64,000 nucleotides of DNA from Treponema denticola (lineage in GTDB: Bacteria; Spirochaetota; Spirochaetia; Treponematales; Treponemataceae), in contig NZ_CP051302.1 of the NCBI RefSeq assembly GCF_024181405.1, positions 1,798,001-1,862,000 of the forward strand, given 5' to 3'. Of this stretch, positions 36,465 to 44,784 are shown in pieces. The position numbers and the translations under genes are program-made. Under the pieces are notes generated by a model, which was given only the letters and a program-made list of their open reading frames with translations, made no database searches and was not told the DNA's origin. The number at the start of each line of letters is the position of its first letter. Position 1 is the first letter of the stretch.

Positions 36465-37514
36465 TTATTTATTTTTCAAAGAATAATAGATACTTACAAA
36501 AGCTGTAAGAATCAAACCTACAACAACAGCAATCATTCCGGCACTTGTCGGTCCTTTACCGGAGGAAGCCAGGCCGAAGTTATGGGCAAAAGCAGCACCG
36601 GCGATAAGCCCTACAACAGTAATTGCTGAATCGCTGTTTCCTTCACCCGTCAATATGAGCTGTCTTAAAGGACAGCCGCCCAAAAGAACGCTTGCCCAGC
36701 CGACTAAAACCATTCCAAGGGCATTCCATAAGCCGTCTGTGTGGGCTACGGGCTGACCGGCAAAACTTAAATTGAACTTACCTAAAATTAACGAACCTAC
36801 TACAACAGTTACCAAAATAGTAAGGCTTCCCCACAATAGGTGAAAATCTTTAAGCATGATTGCATCTCGAATTCCGCCTACAGTACACATTCTGCTTCTT
36901 TGAGCAAGACCGCCTACAACAAGACCTACAGCCAATGCCAAGAAAATCGGAGCCTTCATAGCACCGGGACCTTTTTCGCTAAAAGCAAGAGCTGAGGGGA
37001 AGGCAACCAAAAGAACAAAGAAAACAATCATAAAGATTATAGGAATTACACCTTCCTGCTTTGACTGATTATGAGCCCTGCTAAGAGAAAAGTTTTTATT
37101 TAAGAAGAAGATACCGATTACAATTCCGGCAATAAAGCCTACTAAACCGAAAACAGCATTTAAATCTCCTGCTCCCAAGCGTAAAAACATTCTCAAAGGA
37201 CAGCCTAAGAAAACCAAGGCTCCTATCATAACAAAGAAACCTAGAGTAAATCGTGTAAAGGCAGCAGATCCGCCTCTCGGCTTAAATTCTTTTTTTACAA
37301 AAGCCAGTATAAAGGCACCGATTATAAGACCTATTACCTCAGGTCTCATATACTGAACAACTCCTGCATTATGCAGTTTTAAGGCGCCGGCAATGTCCCG
37401 CAAAAAACATGCAATACAAAAACCCATGTTTCCCGGATTTCCGAACCTAACCAATACGAGGGCCGCAATACCGATCACGGCACCTGTAACAATAACCATG
37501 AGATGTTTTTTCAT
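36465..37514 (-). CDS. yedE: YedE/YeeE-family selenium-linked membrane transporter
   Basis: 349 aa with about nine membrane spans. Conserved cysteine motifs of the YeeE/YedE transporters are visible: MGFCIACFLRDIAG, FLGCPLRMFLRLGAGD, RSRMCTVGGIRDAI and LLGGCPLRQLILTGEG. These Cys line the substrate path in the thiosulfate-transporting relatives. Next to a TusA-like carrier, DUF3343 and selD, this is the form annotated as selenium-metabolism YedE, so import of a selenium species is inferred. The start at 37514 has GGAGGAGAG. The nearest good promoter is 240 nt upstream. Confidence 0.9.
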   Translation of the reverse strand: MKKHLMVIVTGAVIGIAALVLVRFGNPGNMGFCIACFLRDIAGALKLHNAGVVQYMRPEVIGLIIGAFILAFVKKEFKPRGGSAAFTRFTLGFFVMIGALVFLGCPLRMFLRLGAGDLNAVFGLVGFIAGIVIGIFFLNKNFSLSRAHNQSKQEGVIPIIFMIVFFVLLVAFPSALAFSEKGPGAMKAPIFLALAVGLVVGGLAQRSRMCTVGGIRDAIMLKDFHLLWGSLTILVTVVVGSLILGKFNLSFAGQPVAHTDGLWNALGMVLVGWASVLLGGCPLRQLILTGEGNSDSAITVVGLIAGAAFAHNFGLASSGKGPTSAGMIAVVVGLILTAFVSIYYSLKNK

Positions 37515-37756
37515 AAACTCTCCTCCATTTAAAAAAGATTGGGAGATAACGAGTTTTTCAAAATAAATTTACAAAAAGGCTATAAAGACAATTTTGAAGG
37601 AATCAAAAAGAAGGCGGCGGAAAAAGCAAAATTCGCAAAAGGTCCTTCGTTTTTGTTTCCGTATTATAAGCCGGAAGTAAAATTACCTCGAAGATATAAA
37701 CTCATTTACGCATTTCGATCTCCCATAACTAAAGTATAAACCATAACGATTTATCA
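37515..37756 (-). other. Long predicted 5' leader of yedE; no confident gene
   Basis: Between the promoter at 37763-37791 and the yedE start lie about 240 nt. The plus strand could encode 66 aa and the minus strand has the short reading MVYTLVMGDRNA followed by stops. Neither has a good ribosome site, and both look like remnants or chance. The stretch could be a regulatory leader for a selenium-responsive operon or an inserted repeat. The spacer continues to the hexokinase stop at 37820. Confidence 0.45.
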
Positions 37757-37762
37757 GGTATA

Positions 37763-37791
37763 ATTTTAGCAAAAAGAAAATAAAATGTCAA
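37763..37791 (-). promoter_or_regulatory. Promoter of the yedE-tusA-DUF3343 operon
   Basis: Minus-strand TTGACA (37786-37791), 17 nt, TAAAAT (37763-37768). It is the best promoter in the spacer and is located directly after the hexokinase gene. Confidence 0.75.
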
Positions 37792-37819
37792 CATATTAAA
37801 AAAAATTAAGATTTATTAT

Positions 37820-39133
37820 TTAATTTAAAAAGGCTGCAAGAGCTGTACCCAAGGTTACAGCCTCATCATTTGTTTTAAGAACAAAGTAAATTCCTCTTTT
37901 TTCGGTTAAACAGGTGTGTAAACTCTTAAAGATTCTTTCTTTAATCAAAAAACCTTTTAAAAACATCGAACCGTCAGCACTTATACAGATGGGCTTATCC
38001 GGCGATTTACCCTTACCGGTTTTTATACAAGCGGCAGCAATTACGGCAGCTGAAAGCCTTCCGGCTCTCTCAAAAAAGCATTTACATATGGAATAGATTT
38101 TAACATAGTCTTCCGAAACCGAATGAGCTTCGATTATACCGGAAAAAATATTTTTATCGTGATTTTGTTCCTTTAAAAACAAAGAAATCTCTTCACTTGA
38201 AAAATCAGAGGAATTTAAAAGCATCTTGTTGACCCGCGGCGAAAAAATTCCCTCGGCAGCACCCGTCCTTAATGCAATTGAACAAAGCTCTCCAAGATAG
38301 CGTCCTGAACACATTCTTTCCAAAAAATACTCGTTTTTTAAATTGGAATTTTCGGATAAGATTTTATCGAATTTACTTTGAGGAATCTTATTGCTCTTTC
38401 CCGACTCGCATACGATTATCTGTGGTTTATCGTAAAATTCGGTACTTTTGAGTTTTTCAATCTTTCCGTATTCGATATATGCTGAATTTAGCCCCGTCCC
38501 TAGAACAAAGCCTATGTGAGAGTCAAAGCTCTGATCGTCGGTTTCAGAAAAAATTCCTGACTGGAGAACTGCAGCGGTATCGTTCACCATTATAATTTTT
38601 TTTATTTTTTTCCAACCCTTACGAGATAAGGCTTGAAAAAGCCCTTCATTTATTTTGCAATCGCCGATATAGGGCAGTTTTATTTCTTTTGAAAGTTTAA
38701 TAGCCTGTCCGCCGCCGTCGGGAAAAATCTTTATGGCATAGGAAAAGCAAAAGGAAATCATATCGGACTCATCTTTTAAAGGTTCTAAGTATTCGGCAAT
38801 GCTGTCAAAGAACTCTTCATTAGTCATTTCCTTGTCAAGAGCAGGCATCGGATGCTTAAAAAAAGAAAGAATTTCAGGCTCTCCTTTTTTGTCAAAATAG
38901 ACAATACCTGCCCTAAAATTGGTTCCTCCCGCATCGATGATTATTACCTTTTTATCCTTAGGGATATCGGTGGGAAGATTTTTCCATAAGGGAATCATAT
39001 CCATGGAAGAAACAGACTCAACTTCGCTTTCCAATCCTTTTTTCATATCTTCCAAAAGGATTGAAGCTGCATATTCGATATCAATTTTATAATCAAAATT
39101 ATTTCTCTCAAAAAAATCGTCGATCTCTTTCAT
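37820..39133 (-). CDS. Hexokinase (eukaryote-like family)
   Basis: 437 aa. It phosphorylates glucose and other hexoses at entry to glycolysis. ATP-binding motifs VIIIDAGGTNFRAGIV (phosphate 1) and FVLGTGLNSAYIE (phosphate 2) are present. The substrate region has SFCFSYAIKIFPDGG and MVNDTAAVLQSG with the catalytic Asp. This is the hexokinase fold seen in treponemes and Bacteroides rather than the bacterial Glk/ROK type. The ATG at 39133 follows AAGGGA. It lies 49 nt downstream of metK. Confidence 0.9.
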   Translation of the reverse strand: MKEIDDFFERNNFDYKIDIEYAASILLEDMKKGLESEVESVSSMDMIPLWKNLPTDIPKDKKVIIIDAGGTNFRAGIVYFDKKGEPEILSFFKHPMPALDKEMTNEEFFDSIAEYLEPLKDESDMISFCFSYAIKIFPDGGGQAIKLSKEIKLPYIGDCKINEGLFQALSRKGWKKIKKIIMVNDTAAVLQSGIFSETDDQSFDSHIGFVLGTGLNSAYIEYGKIEKLKSTEFYDKPQIIVCESGKSNKIPQSKFDKILSENSNLKNEYFLERMCSGRYLGELCSIALRTGAAEGIFSPRVNKMLLNSSDFSSEEISLFLKEQNHDKNIFSGIIEAHSVSEDYVKIYSICKCFFERAGRLSAAVIAAACIKTGKGKSPDKPICISADGSMFLKGFLIKERIFKSLHTCLTEKRGIYFVLKTNDEAVTLGTALAAFLN

Positions 39134-39182
39134 TTAAATAATTCCCTTAAAACTTAAGTGTAAATGCAAATAACAGATAAGC

Positions 39183-40352
39183 TTATTTAACCGCTTTCTT
39201 TAGAGCTTCCGTCTTGTCGGTTTTTTCCCATGAGAATTCGGGGCGGCCGAAGTGTCCGTAAGCTGCCGTTTCTTTATAGATAGGGCGTTTTAAATCCAGA
39301 GTCTTTATTATGCCTGCCGGAGACATATCAAAAACCTCTTTTATTGCCTTTTCTATTTTTTCTTCAGGAACTTCACCCGTGCCGAAGGTATCAACTCTTA
39401 CGGCAACAGGGAAAGGAACTCCGATTGCATAGGCTAACTGAACTTCGCAGCGGCGTGCAAGGTCTGCGGCTACTACGTTTTTTGCAATGTATCGAGCCAT
39501 GTAGGCAGCAGAGCGGTCAACCTTTGACGGATCCTTACCCGAAAAAGCGCCTCCTCCATGTCTTCCCATTCCGCCGTAGGTGTCTACTATTATTTTTCTT
39601 CCGGTAAGACCTGTGTCTCCAAAGGGACCCCCTATAACAAAGCGGCCGGTAGGATTAATAAAATATTTGGTATCATCTGCCAAAAGTCCGGTCGGACCCA
39701 AAACAGGCTTAATAACCTGATTGATTAAGGTATTCTTTAACTCATCATATTTAACATCGGGATAGTGCTGATGAGAAAGCACAACAGTATCTATCTTTAT
39801 AGGTTTAAATCCTTCATATTTTACGGTAATCTGAGTCTTTGAATCGGGTCTGAGCCAAGGAATAACCTTTTCTTTCCTGAGCTTTGCCGCATACCTCAAT
39901 ACAGAATGAGAAAACATAATGGGAGCAGGCATCAGTTCAGGAGTTTCCTTGCAGGCAAAACCGAACATCATACCCTGATCTCCGGCCCCTTGTTGGCCCT
40001 TATATTCATCAAGCCCGGTACCGTCTACCCCTTGCGAAATATCGGGGGACTGGGAATGGATCATATTCATAACTGCCATAGAATGGCAGTCCAAACCGAA
40101 ATCGGTATTTGTATAGCCTATTTCTTCAGCGATAGACCGTGCAATCTCTTGAATATCTACATAGGTATTTGTGGTTATCTCTCCGCCGACAAGCACCAAA
40201 GCGGTAGAGGCAAAGGTTTCACAGGCTACATGGCTTTCAGGGTCATCTCTCAAACATGCATCTAAAACTGCATCCGAAATCTGATCGCAGAGCTTATCGG
40301 GATGTCCTTCACTTACAGATTCTGATGTAAAATAATTTATATCGTTTTTCAT
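39183..40352 (-). CDS. metK: S-adenosylmethionine synthase
   Basis: 389 aa, normal length. Motifs are [32 protein letters not shown] (ATP site), [20 protein letters not shown] and [19 protein letters not shown]. It makes SAM for methylation and for QueA. The start at 40352 follows GAGG at 5 nt. No SAM riboswitch is visible; the leader is only about 30 nt. Confidence 0.98.
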   Translation of the reverse strand: MKNDINYFTSESVSEGHPDKLCDQISDAVLDACLRDDPESHVACETFASTALVLVGGEITTNTYVDIQEIARSIAEEIGYTNTDFGLDCHSMAVMNMIHSQSPDISQGVDGTGLDEYKGQQGAGDQGMMFGFACKETPELMPAPIMFSHSVLRYAAKLRKEKVIPWLRPDSKTQITVKYEGFKPIKIDTVVLSHQHYPDVKYDELKNTLINQVIKPVLGPTGLLADDTKYFINPTGRFVIGGPFGDTGLTGRKIIVDTYGGMGRHGGGAFSGKDPSKVDRSAAYMARYIAKNVVAADLARRCEVQLAYAIGVPFPVAVRVDTFGTGEVPEEKIEKAIKEVFDMSPAGIIKTLDLKRPIYKETAAYGHFGRPEFSWEKTDKTEALKKAVK

Positions 40353-40388
40353 ATTAACCTCATCATTTTAACAATATTTTAGAAGAAT

Positions 40389-40418
40389 ATTATACTATAA
40401 AGTTTAAAGCTTTTTCAA
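40389..40418 (-). promoter_or_regulatory. metK promoter
   Basis: Minus-strand TTGAAA (40413-40418), 18 nt, TATAAT (40389-40394). It is placed between the EamA stop and metK. Confidence 0.72.
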
Positions 40419-40419
40419 G

Positions 40420-41343
40420 CTATGAAACAATTTCGACTTTAATTTCGGTCTTTTTTAAAAATGAAAGCTTTGTTTCCGAAATTATTATAGCTATAAAGAT
40501 TAAGATAAAACCGAAAACCGAATAAACATCAAGACTTTCACCCTTAAATATAACCGAAAAGATAATTCCGAAAATTGATTCAAGACCTAAAATAATGGCT
40601 GCACTCGAAGCATCGGTGTGCTTTTGTCCTATATTTTGTAAAAGAAGAGCCAGTCCCGTACAAATTGCAGCAAGATAGAGCACGGAACCTATGGACGAAT
40701 AAGACCAAACTATTGCACTATTATCTTCAAAAATAAGGGTTACAAGCCATGAAAGAATTGCAGCCGCTCCGAATTGGATAATAGTCATAAGAATGGGATC
40801 CTTTCTTTTGCTTAATCGTGTAATACTTACAATGTGGCTTGCAAAAAGAAGACCGCTTAAAAGAGCATAAAAATCTCCCAGCGTTATTCCTACAGAGGAT
40901 GAAAGAACCAAGTCTTTAAAAGATACAAGACCTATTCCCAAAATACACAAAACGGCAGCAGAGGCGTTGTACCTATCGGGACGAATCCTGTTTACAAGCC
41001 AACCCAAAAAGGGTACGATTACGCAATAAGAAGCAGATAAAAAGGCGCTTCGTCCGGGGAGTCCGCCGGCAGTCGTAACGCCGAAGGTTTGACTGGAATA
41101 AGCAATAAACAGAAAAAAACCTACAATTCCTCCGTTTATAAGATAATCTTTGTCTATAAGTTTTAATTTTTTATAAAACACAAGACAAAGCAAAAAACAG
41201 GCAATAGAAAATCTTAAGCCCAATAAAAAATTAGGTTTAAAAAAATCCGTAGTTTCGCTTACAACAACAAGAGAACTACCCCATACTATTGCAACAATCA
41301 AAAGGGCTAAACGCGATAAAACATTAATCTTGGTATTAGTCAA
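40420..41343 (-). CDS. EamA/DMT-family transporter
   Basis: 307 aa with about ten membrane spans in two EamA repeats. The first starts LLIVAIVWGSSLVVV, with the family signature near residue 20, and the second begins at about 155. The start is taken as TTG at 41341-41343, which has AAGGA 7 nt upstream. A longer reading up to 41505 would add a non-conserved, unlikely 54-residue N-terminus. Substrate cannot be told; related proteins export amino acids or metabolites. It is upstream of metK on the same strand, which has its own promoter. Confidence 0.85.
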   Translation of the reverse strand: MTNTKINVLSRLALLIVAIVWGSSLVVVSETTDFFKPNFLLGLRFSIACFLLCLVFYKKLKLIDKDYLINGGIVGFFLFIAYSSQTFGVTTAGGLPGRSAFLSASYCVIVPFLGWLVNRIRPDRYNASAAVLCILGIGLVSFKDLVLSSSVGITLGDFYALLSGLLFASHIVSITRLSKRKDPILMTIIQFGAAAILSWLVTLIFEDNSAIVWSYSSIGSVLYLAAICTGLALLLQNIGQKHTDASSAAIILGLESIFGIIFSVIFKGESLDVYSVFGFILIFIAIIISETKLSFLKKTEIKVEIVS

Positions 41344-41509
41344 AATAAATTCCTTTGCATCGTCAGTAAAACGGCAAATGCAAAATGCCTCAAAAAGTCC
41401 GGGAACGAGCTTTCCTTTTTGAAAAGGTGTATTATATGATAAGTCCGCATTATACAGAAAAACAAAAAAAAAGACAAGCCGGAATTTATACAAACAAAAA
41501 ATCATCCTA

Positions 41510-41538
41510 TTGACATATTCTTATATTTTCTATATAAT
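41510..41538 (+). promoter_or_regulatory. Consensus promoter of rpsU
   Basis: TTGACA (41510-41515), 17 nt, TATAAT (41533-41538): both boxes are perfect. This is the strongest promoter seen in the window. Confidence 0.92.
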
Positions 41539-41577
41539 CGACTCTTAATCCTAAAGCCGGAGGGGGTGAAAAAAGAA

Positions 41578-41787
41578 ATGGCATATGTAACAATTGACGA
41601 TTCAGAGCATCTTGAAAAAGCTCTAAAAAGATTTAAGCGTCAAGTCGAAAAAGAAGGTATTATCCGCGAATGGAAAAAGAAGGAATTCTACGAAAAACCT
41701 TCCACTGTTTTAAACAGAAAGAATAAGGCCCTCCGCCGAAAACTTATGAAAAAAACAAGACGCTCACGCGATTCAAAGAGCTATTAA
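41578..41787 (+). CDS. rpsU: Ribosomal protein S21
   Basis: 69 aa small-subunit protein starting [20 protein letters not shown] and ending in a Lys/Arg-rich tail ([12 protein letters not shown]). The ATG at 41578 is preferred because GGTGA (41565-41569) lies 8 nt before it. A GTG at 41566 would overlap that Shine-Dalgarno. Monocistronic, with its own consensus promoter and terminator. S21 is needed for initiation on structured mRNAs in bacteria that have it. Confidence 0.96.
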
Positions 41788-41792
41788 TGGAA

Positions 41793-41833
41793 AAGAGCTT
41801 GCGGTTTCAAACTTGAACCCAAGCTCTTTTTTT
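41793..41833 (+). terminator. rpsU terminator
   Basis: A 9-bp stem AAGAGCTTG/CAAGCTCTT (41793-41801 with 41820-41828) is followed by TTTTTTT. The minus strand also ends in T, so it can serve the convergent GNAT gene. Confidence 0.88.
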
Positions 41834-42326
41834 ATCTAAGCTCTTTTTCCATATAAATATAACCGTCCTCTCCCTCTTTTTTTAAAATATGCTCAGGTAC
41901 CTTAGAGGCGGAAAAACCTAATCTTTTATAAAGTTTGATTGCTTTTTCATTTTGAGGAACAGGATTAACCCAAACCTTTTTCGCACCTTTAAGTCTTGCC
42001 TGTTCTATAGCAAAACTCAAGGCCTTAGAGGCAATCCCTCTCCCCCGAGCCTTGGCAAACAGCTTAATATCAAGACTTGTAAGATTATCATGAACCGTAT
42101 CGATGGAATACCAAGTTTCTCCGCAATAAACTTCCCCCTCAAAAATCGAATAATGCATAGATAGAGGACTGTTCTTTAGCACCCAATCATACCAACGGGC
42201 CATTTCTTCATCGGTTTGAACCAAACCGTCCGGAAATCCTACAAATTTCATAACATCACCATCAGCCCATAAGGCTTTAACCAATGGAAGGTCCTTTTTT
42301 TCGGTCGGCCTAATCAATATTTCCAT
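41832..42326 (-). CDS. GNAT-family N-acetyltransferase
   Basis: 164 aa. Acetyl-CoA-binding motif A is seen as LFAKARGRGIASKALSFAIEQA, and motif B as VNPVPQNEKAIKLYKRLGF. It starts MEILIRPTEKKDLPLVKALW, typical of the family. Substrate unknown. It lies 33 nt after the MATE gene and may be the last gene of the arcC-MATE-GNAT run. Confidence 0.88.
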   Translation of the reverse strand: MEILIRPTEKKDLPLVKALWADGDVMKFVGFPDGLVQTDEEMARWYDWVLKNSPLSMHYSIFEGEVYCGETWYSIDTVHDNLTSLDIKLFAKARGRGIASKALSFAIEQARLKGAKKVWVNPVPQNEKAIKLYKRLGFSASKVPEHILKKEGEDGYIYMEKELR

Positions 42327-42359
42327 ATAACTACTATCCTCCTTCTATAAATAGAGATT

Positions 42360-43751
42360 TTATTTTTCAATCCTAGTCAAGTTTTTGACCCAGCGTTCTT
42401 TTTTTAGCTGGACTTCGGCAAGGACAGCTTTCATTATGCTGGTAAGTTTAGCAATTGCATACATAATGGGTGAAGACCAATCCGTAAAATAATATAACAA
42501 AAGCATGCAGGGCATAAATAAGAACATATTTACCGTAGTATCTACCCAGACTCCCATGACCGCATCCCCTCCGGATCGGGCTATCGCATATTGGGTGTTT
42601 TGAAAGGTCCATACAGGCATATAAAGAGCGATAAAGATTATAAGAAGCCTTGTAACCTCATGAGAAGCAGGACTTAAACTACGGAACACAATCGGAACCA
42701 GCATAATCGAAAAAAGCTCTAAAAGGGATGTTCCGAGACCGAGTACAAAAGCACCTCTTTTAATCCAACGGGCCTGCTCTCTTGCCTCCTCAAGCTTATT
42801 TCTTCCGAGGGTACCGCCTATTATAACGCCAACCGAAGTACCTATTGCCGGAAAAACCAAAAAGAATAGGTTGGCAATTGTCCAGCCCGCAGACATACCG
42901 GCTACAACTTCAGTGCCTCCCCTGCTGTTATAAACAGCCGTTGCCACTATCTCGCTCAGAACCCAAGACATATCGGCAACAAAGATGAGGGCAGACTTTT
43001 TTAAAATCTCATAAAAAAGGTGAAGCTTTATTTTAAGCATTTCTTTTATTTTTACATAGAAAAGAGGCTTAACTTTTTTTGCATAAAGAACAAAAATTAT
43101 AAGCTCGGCACAGCGGGCAATTACCGTAGCATAGGCAGCTCCTGCGACCTCAAGCCTAGGGGCACCCAGATTTCCGTATATGAGCATGTAGTTTCCGATA
43201 GTATTTATAAGGGTTGAAACAAGGGATATATACATGGGAACCTTTACATTTCCCGTTTCACGGAAAGAAGAGGCTATACCTACCGAAAAGGCTGTGGGAA
43301 TAAACGATAATAGAATAACATTGCTGTAAATTACGGCCTGCTCTACTATTTCTTTTTTTGCAGTATTACCATTCACCAAGAGGCCTAAAACAAGGTCGGG
43401 GATTGTAAGACAGACAACAAGAAGAACAAGTGCGAATATGATGCCGGATATCTGCTTAAAGCGGTAGGCCTGCTGCATTCCTTCTTCATCCTTTGTGCCG
43501 TTATACTGCGACATAAACATTCCGCCCGCACTGCAAAGAATATTTAGGCCGGTTATGTATACAAAGATAATTTGATTGGCAACATTTACCCCGCTCATTT
43601 TTAGGTCGCCTAGGTCGGCAACCATAAAGTTGTCTATAAGAGAAACAAGAGATTGAATAAAAAGCTGTACCATTACAGGTACAGCTAATTTTATGGCATT
43701 TTTATAAAAAGAAAAAGGCCCGAAATATTTATGTTTTAAATTTGTAACCAC
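42360..43751 (-). CDS. MATE-family efflux transporter
   Basis: 463 aa with twelve predicted membrane spans in two six-span halves. Characteristic N-terminal stretch AVPVMVQLFIQSLVSLIDNFMVA and later GTSVGVIIGGTLGRNKLEEA. It probably exports cationic compounds in exchange for sodium or protons. The start is GTG at 43751, which overlaps the arcC stop by one base (TAGTG), so translation is coupled to arcC. No drug specificity can be inferred. Confidence 0.92.
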   Translation of the reverse strand: MVTNLKHKYFGPFSFYKNAIKLAVPVMVQLFIQSLVSLIDNFMVADLGDLKMSGVNVANQIIFVYITGLNILCSAGGMFMSQYNGTKDEEGMQQAYRFKQISGIIFALVLLVVCLTIPDLVLGLLVNGNTAKKEIVEQAVIYSNVILLSFIPTAFSVGIASSFRETGNVKVPMYISLVSTLINTIGNYMLIYGNLGAPRLEVAGAAYATVIARCAELIIFVLYAKKVKPLFYVKIKEMLKIKLHLFYEILKKSALIFVADMSWVLSEIVATAVYNSRGGTEVVAGMSAGWTIANLFFLVFPAIGTSVGVIIGGTLGRNKLEEAREQARWIKRGAFVLGLGTSLLELFSIMLVPIVFRSLSPASHEVTRLLIIFIALYMPVWTFQNTQYAIARSGGDAVMGVWVDTTVNMFLFMPCMLLLYYFTDWSSPIMYAIAKLTSIMKAVLAEVQLKKERWVKNLTRIEK

Positions 43752-44680
43752 TATCTGATTATTGTTCCCGATTTACCGTCGATGGCATCCTTTGCTTTTT
43801 CCAAAAGGGTAATAAGAGCATAACCTTTTTTGTTGGATTCGGCAAACTGGATGGCAGCCTGCACTTTCGGAAGCATGGAACCGGGAGCAAAGTGTCCTTC
43901 TTCAATATATTTTTTTGCTTCTGCAACCGAAATTTCTGAAAGCCATTTTTGGTCCGGCTTGTTAAAGTTGATGGCGACCTTTTCTACAGCAGTCAAGATG
44001 ATAAGGCAGTCTGCATTTAAAAGCTGAGCCAGCTTTGCACTTGCAAAGTCCTTGTCGATAACGGCCGGAACACCGCAAAGAGCGTTTCCTTTTTTTACGA
44101 CAGGAATACCTCCGCCTCCACAGGTTATAACTATTTGGCCTGCATCGCAAAGCGCCCTGATACTTTCTATTTCTGCAATATCTATGGGCTTGGGAGAAGC
44201 CACAACCCGCCTGTAACCTCGGCCTGCATCTTCTACAACATTTTCACCCCTAGCGGTTAAAATATCGGCTTCTTCCTTGGTCATAAAACTGCCTATGGGT
44301 TTTGTAGGTTTTGAAAAGGCAGGATCCGAAGGATCTACAAGCACCTGAGTTATCAAGGTAGCAACGGGCTTATTGATACCGCGGTTTAAAAGTTCTTCCC
44401 TTAAAGCGGCTTCCAAATCATTCCCGATATAGCCTTGACTCATAGCAACGGAAACTGCAAGTTCGGGTTCCGAAGTTTTAGGATCGATTTTATGATATTC
44501 GGACATTGCCAAATGAATCATTCCAACCTGAGGCCCGTTTCCGTGAGAAACGATTACCTGATGACCTTCTTCGGCTAAATCGGCAATGGCCTTTGCCGTA
44601 ATTTTAACGGCCTTTCTTTGTTCTTCCAAATTATTCCCTAATGCATTGCCGCCTAAGGCAATAACAATCTTTTTCGGCAT
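43751..44680 (-). CDS. arcC: Carbamate kinase
   Basis: 309 aa. It makes ATP from carbamoyl phosphate, the last step of arginine or citrulline catabolism. Motifs visible are IALGGNALGNNLEEQ, VSHGNGPQVGMIHLA, DAGRGYRRVVASPKP, VITCGGGGIPV and VIDKDFASAKLAQLL. Arginine deiminase and ornithine transcarbamylase are not in this window. It is first of a coupled pair with the MATE transporter. The spacer to selA is about 100 nt and divergent. Confidence 0.95.
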   Translation of the reverse strand: MPKKIVIALGGNALGNNLEEQRKAVKITAKAIADLAEEGHQVIVSHGNGPQVGMIHLAMSEYHKIDPKTSEPELAVSVAMSQGYIGNDLEAALREELLNRGINKPVATLITQVLVDPSDPAFSKPTKPIGSFMTKEEADILTARGENVVEDAGRGYRRVVASPKPIDIAEIESIRALCDAGQIVITCGGGGIPVVKKGNALCGVPAVIDKDFASAKLAQLLNADCLIILTAVEKVAINFNKPDQKWLSEISVAEAKKYIEEGHFAPGSMLPKVQAAIQFAESNKKGYALITLLEKAKDAIDGKSGTIIR

Positions 44681-44749
44681 AGAATTCTCTCCTTAATCCG
44701 CCGATTATATAGAATTTTTTTAATTGTTTCAAGCATGGTGAAAACTTCC

Positions 44750-44778
44750 TTGACAAGAGAGCCTTTCTATTCTATACT
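44750..44778 (+). promoter_or_regulatory. selA promoter, leaderless geometry
   Basis: TTGACA (44750-44755), 17 nt, TATACT (44773-44778), then only TTCACC-like 6 nt before the ATG at 44785. No Shine-Dalgarno. Transcription should begin at the start codon. Confidence 0.82.
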
Positions 44779-44784
44779 TCACCC

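Noticed and set aside
37539..37739. 66-codon plus-strand ORF upstream of yedE as a real gene
   Set aside because: No ribosome-binding site, no promoter and no recognised family; it lies opposite the yedE leader and is more likely a remnant or chance.
40353..40420. SAM riboswitch before metK
   Set aside because: The predicted leader is only about 30 nt and has no complex fold.
41344..41505. N-terminal extension of the EamA transporter to 41505
   Set aside because: The added residues are not family-like, while TTG 41343 has AAGGA at 7 nt and starts just before the first membrane span.
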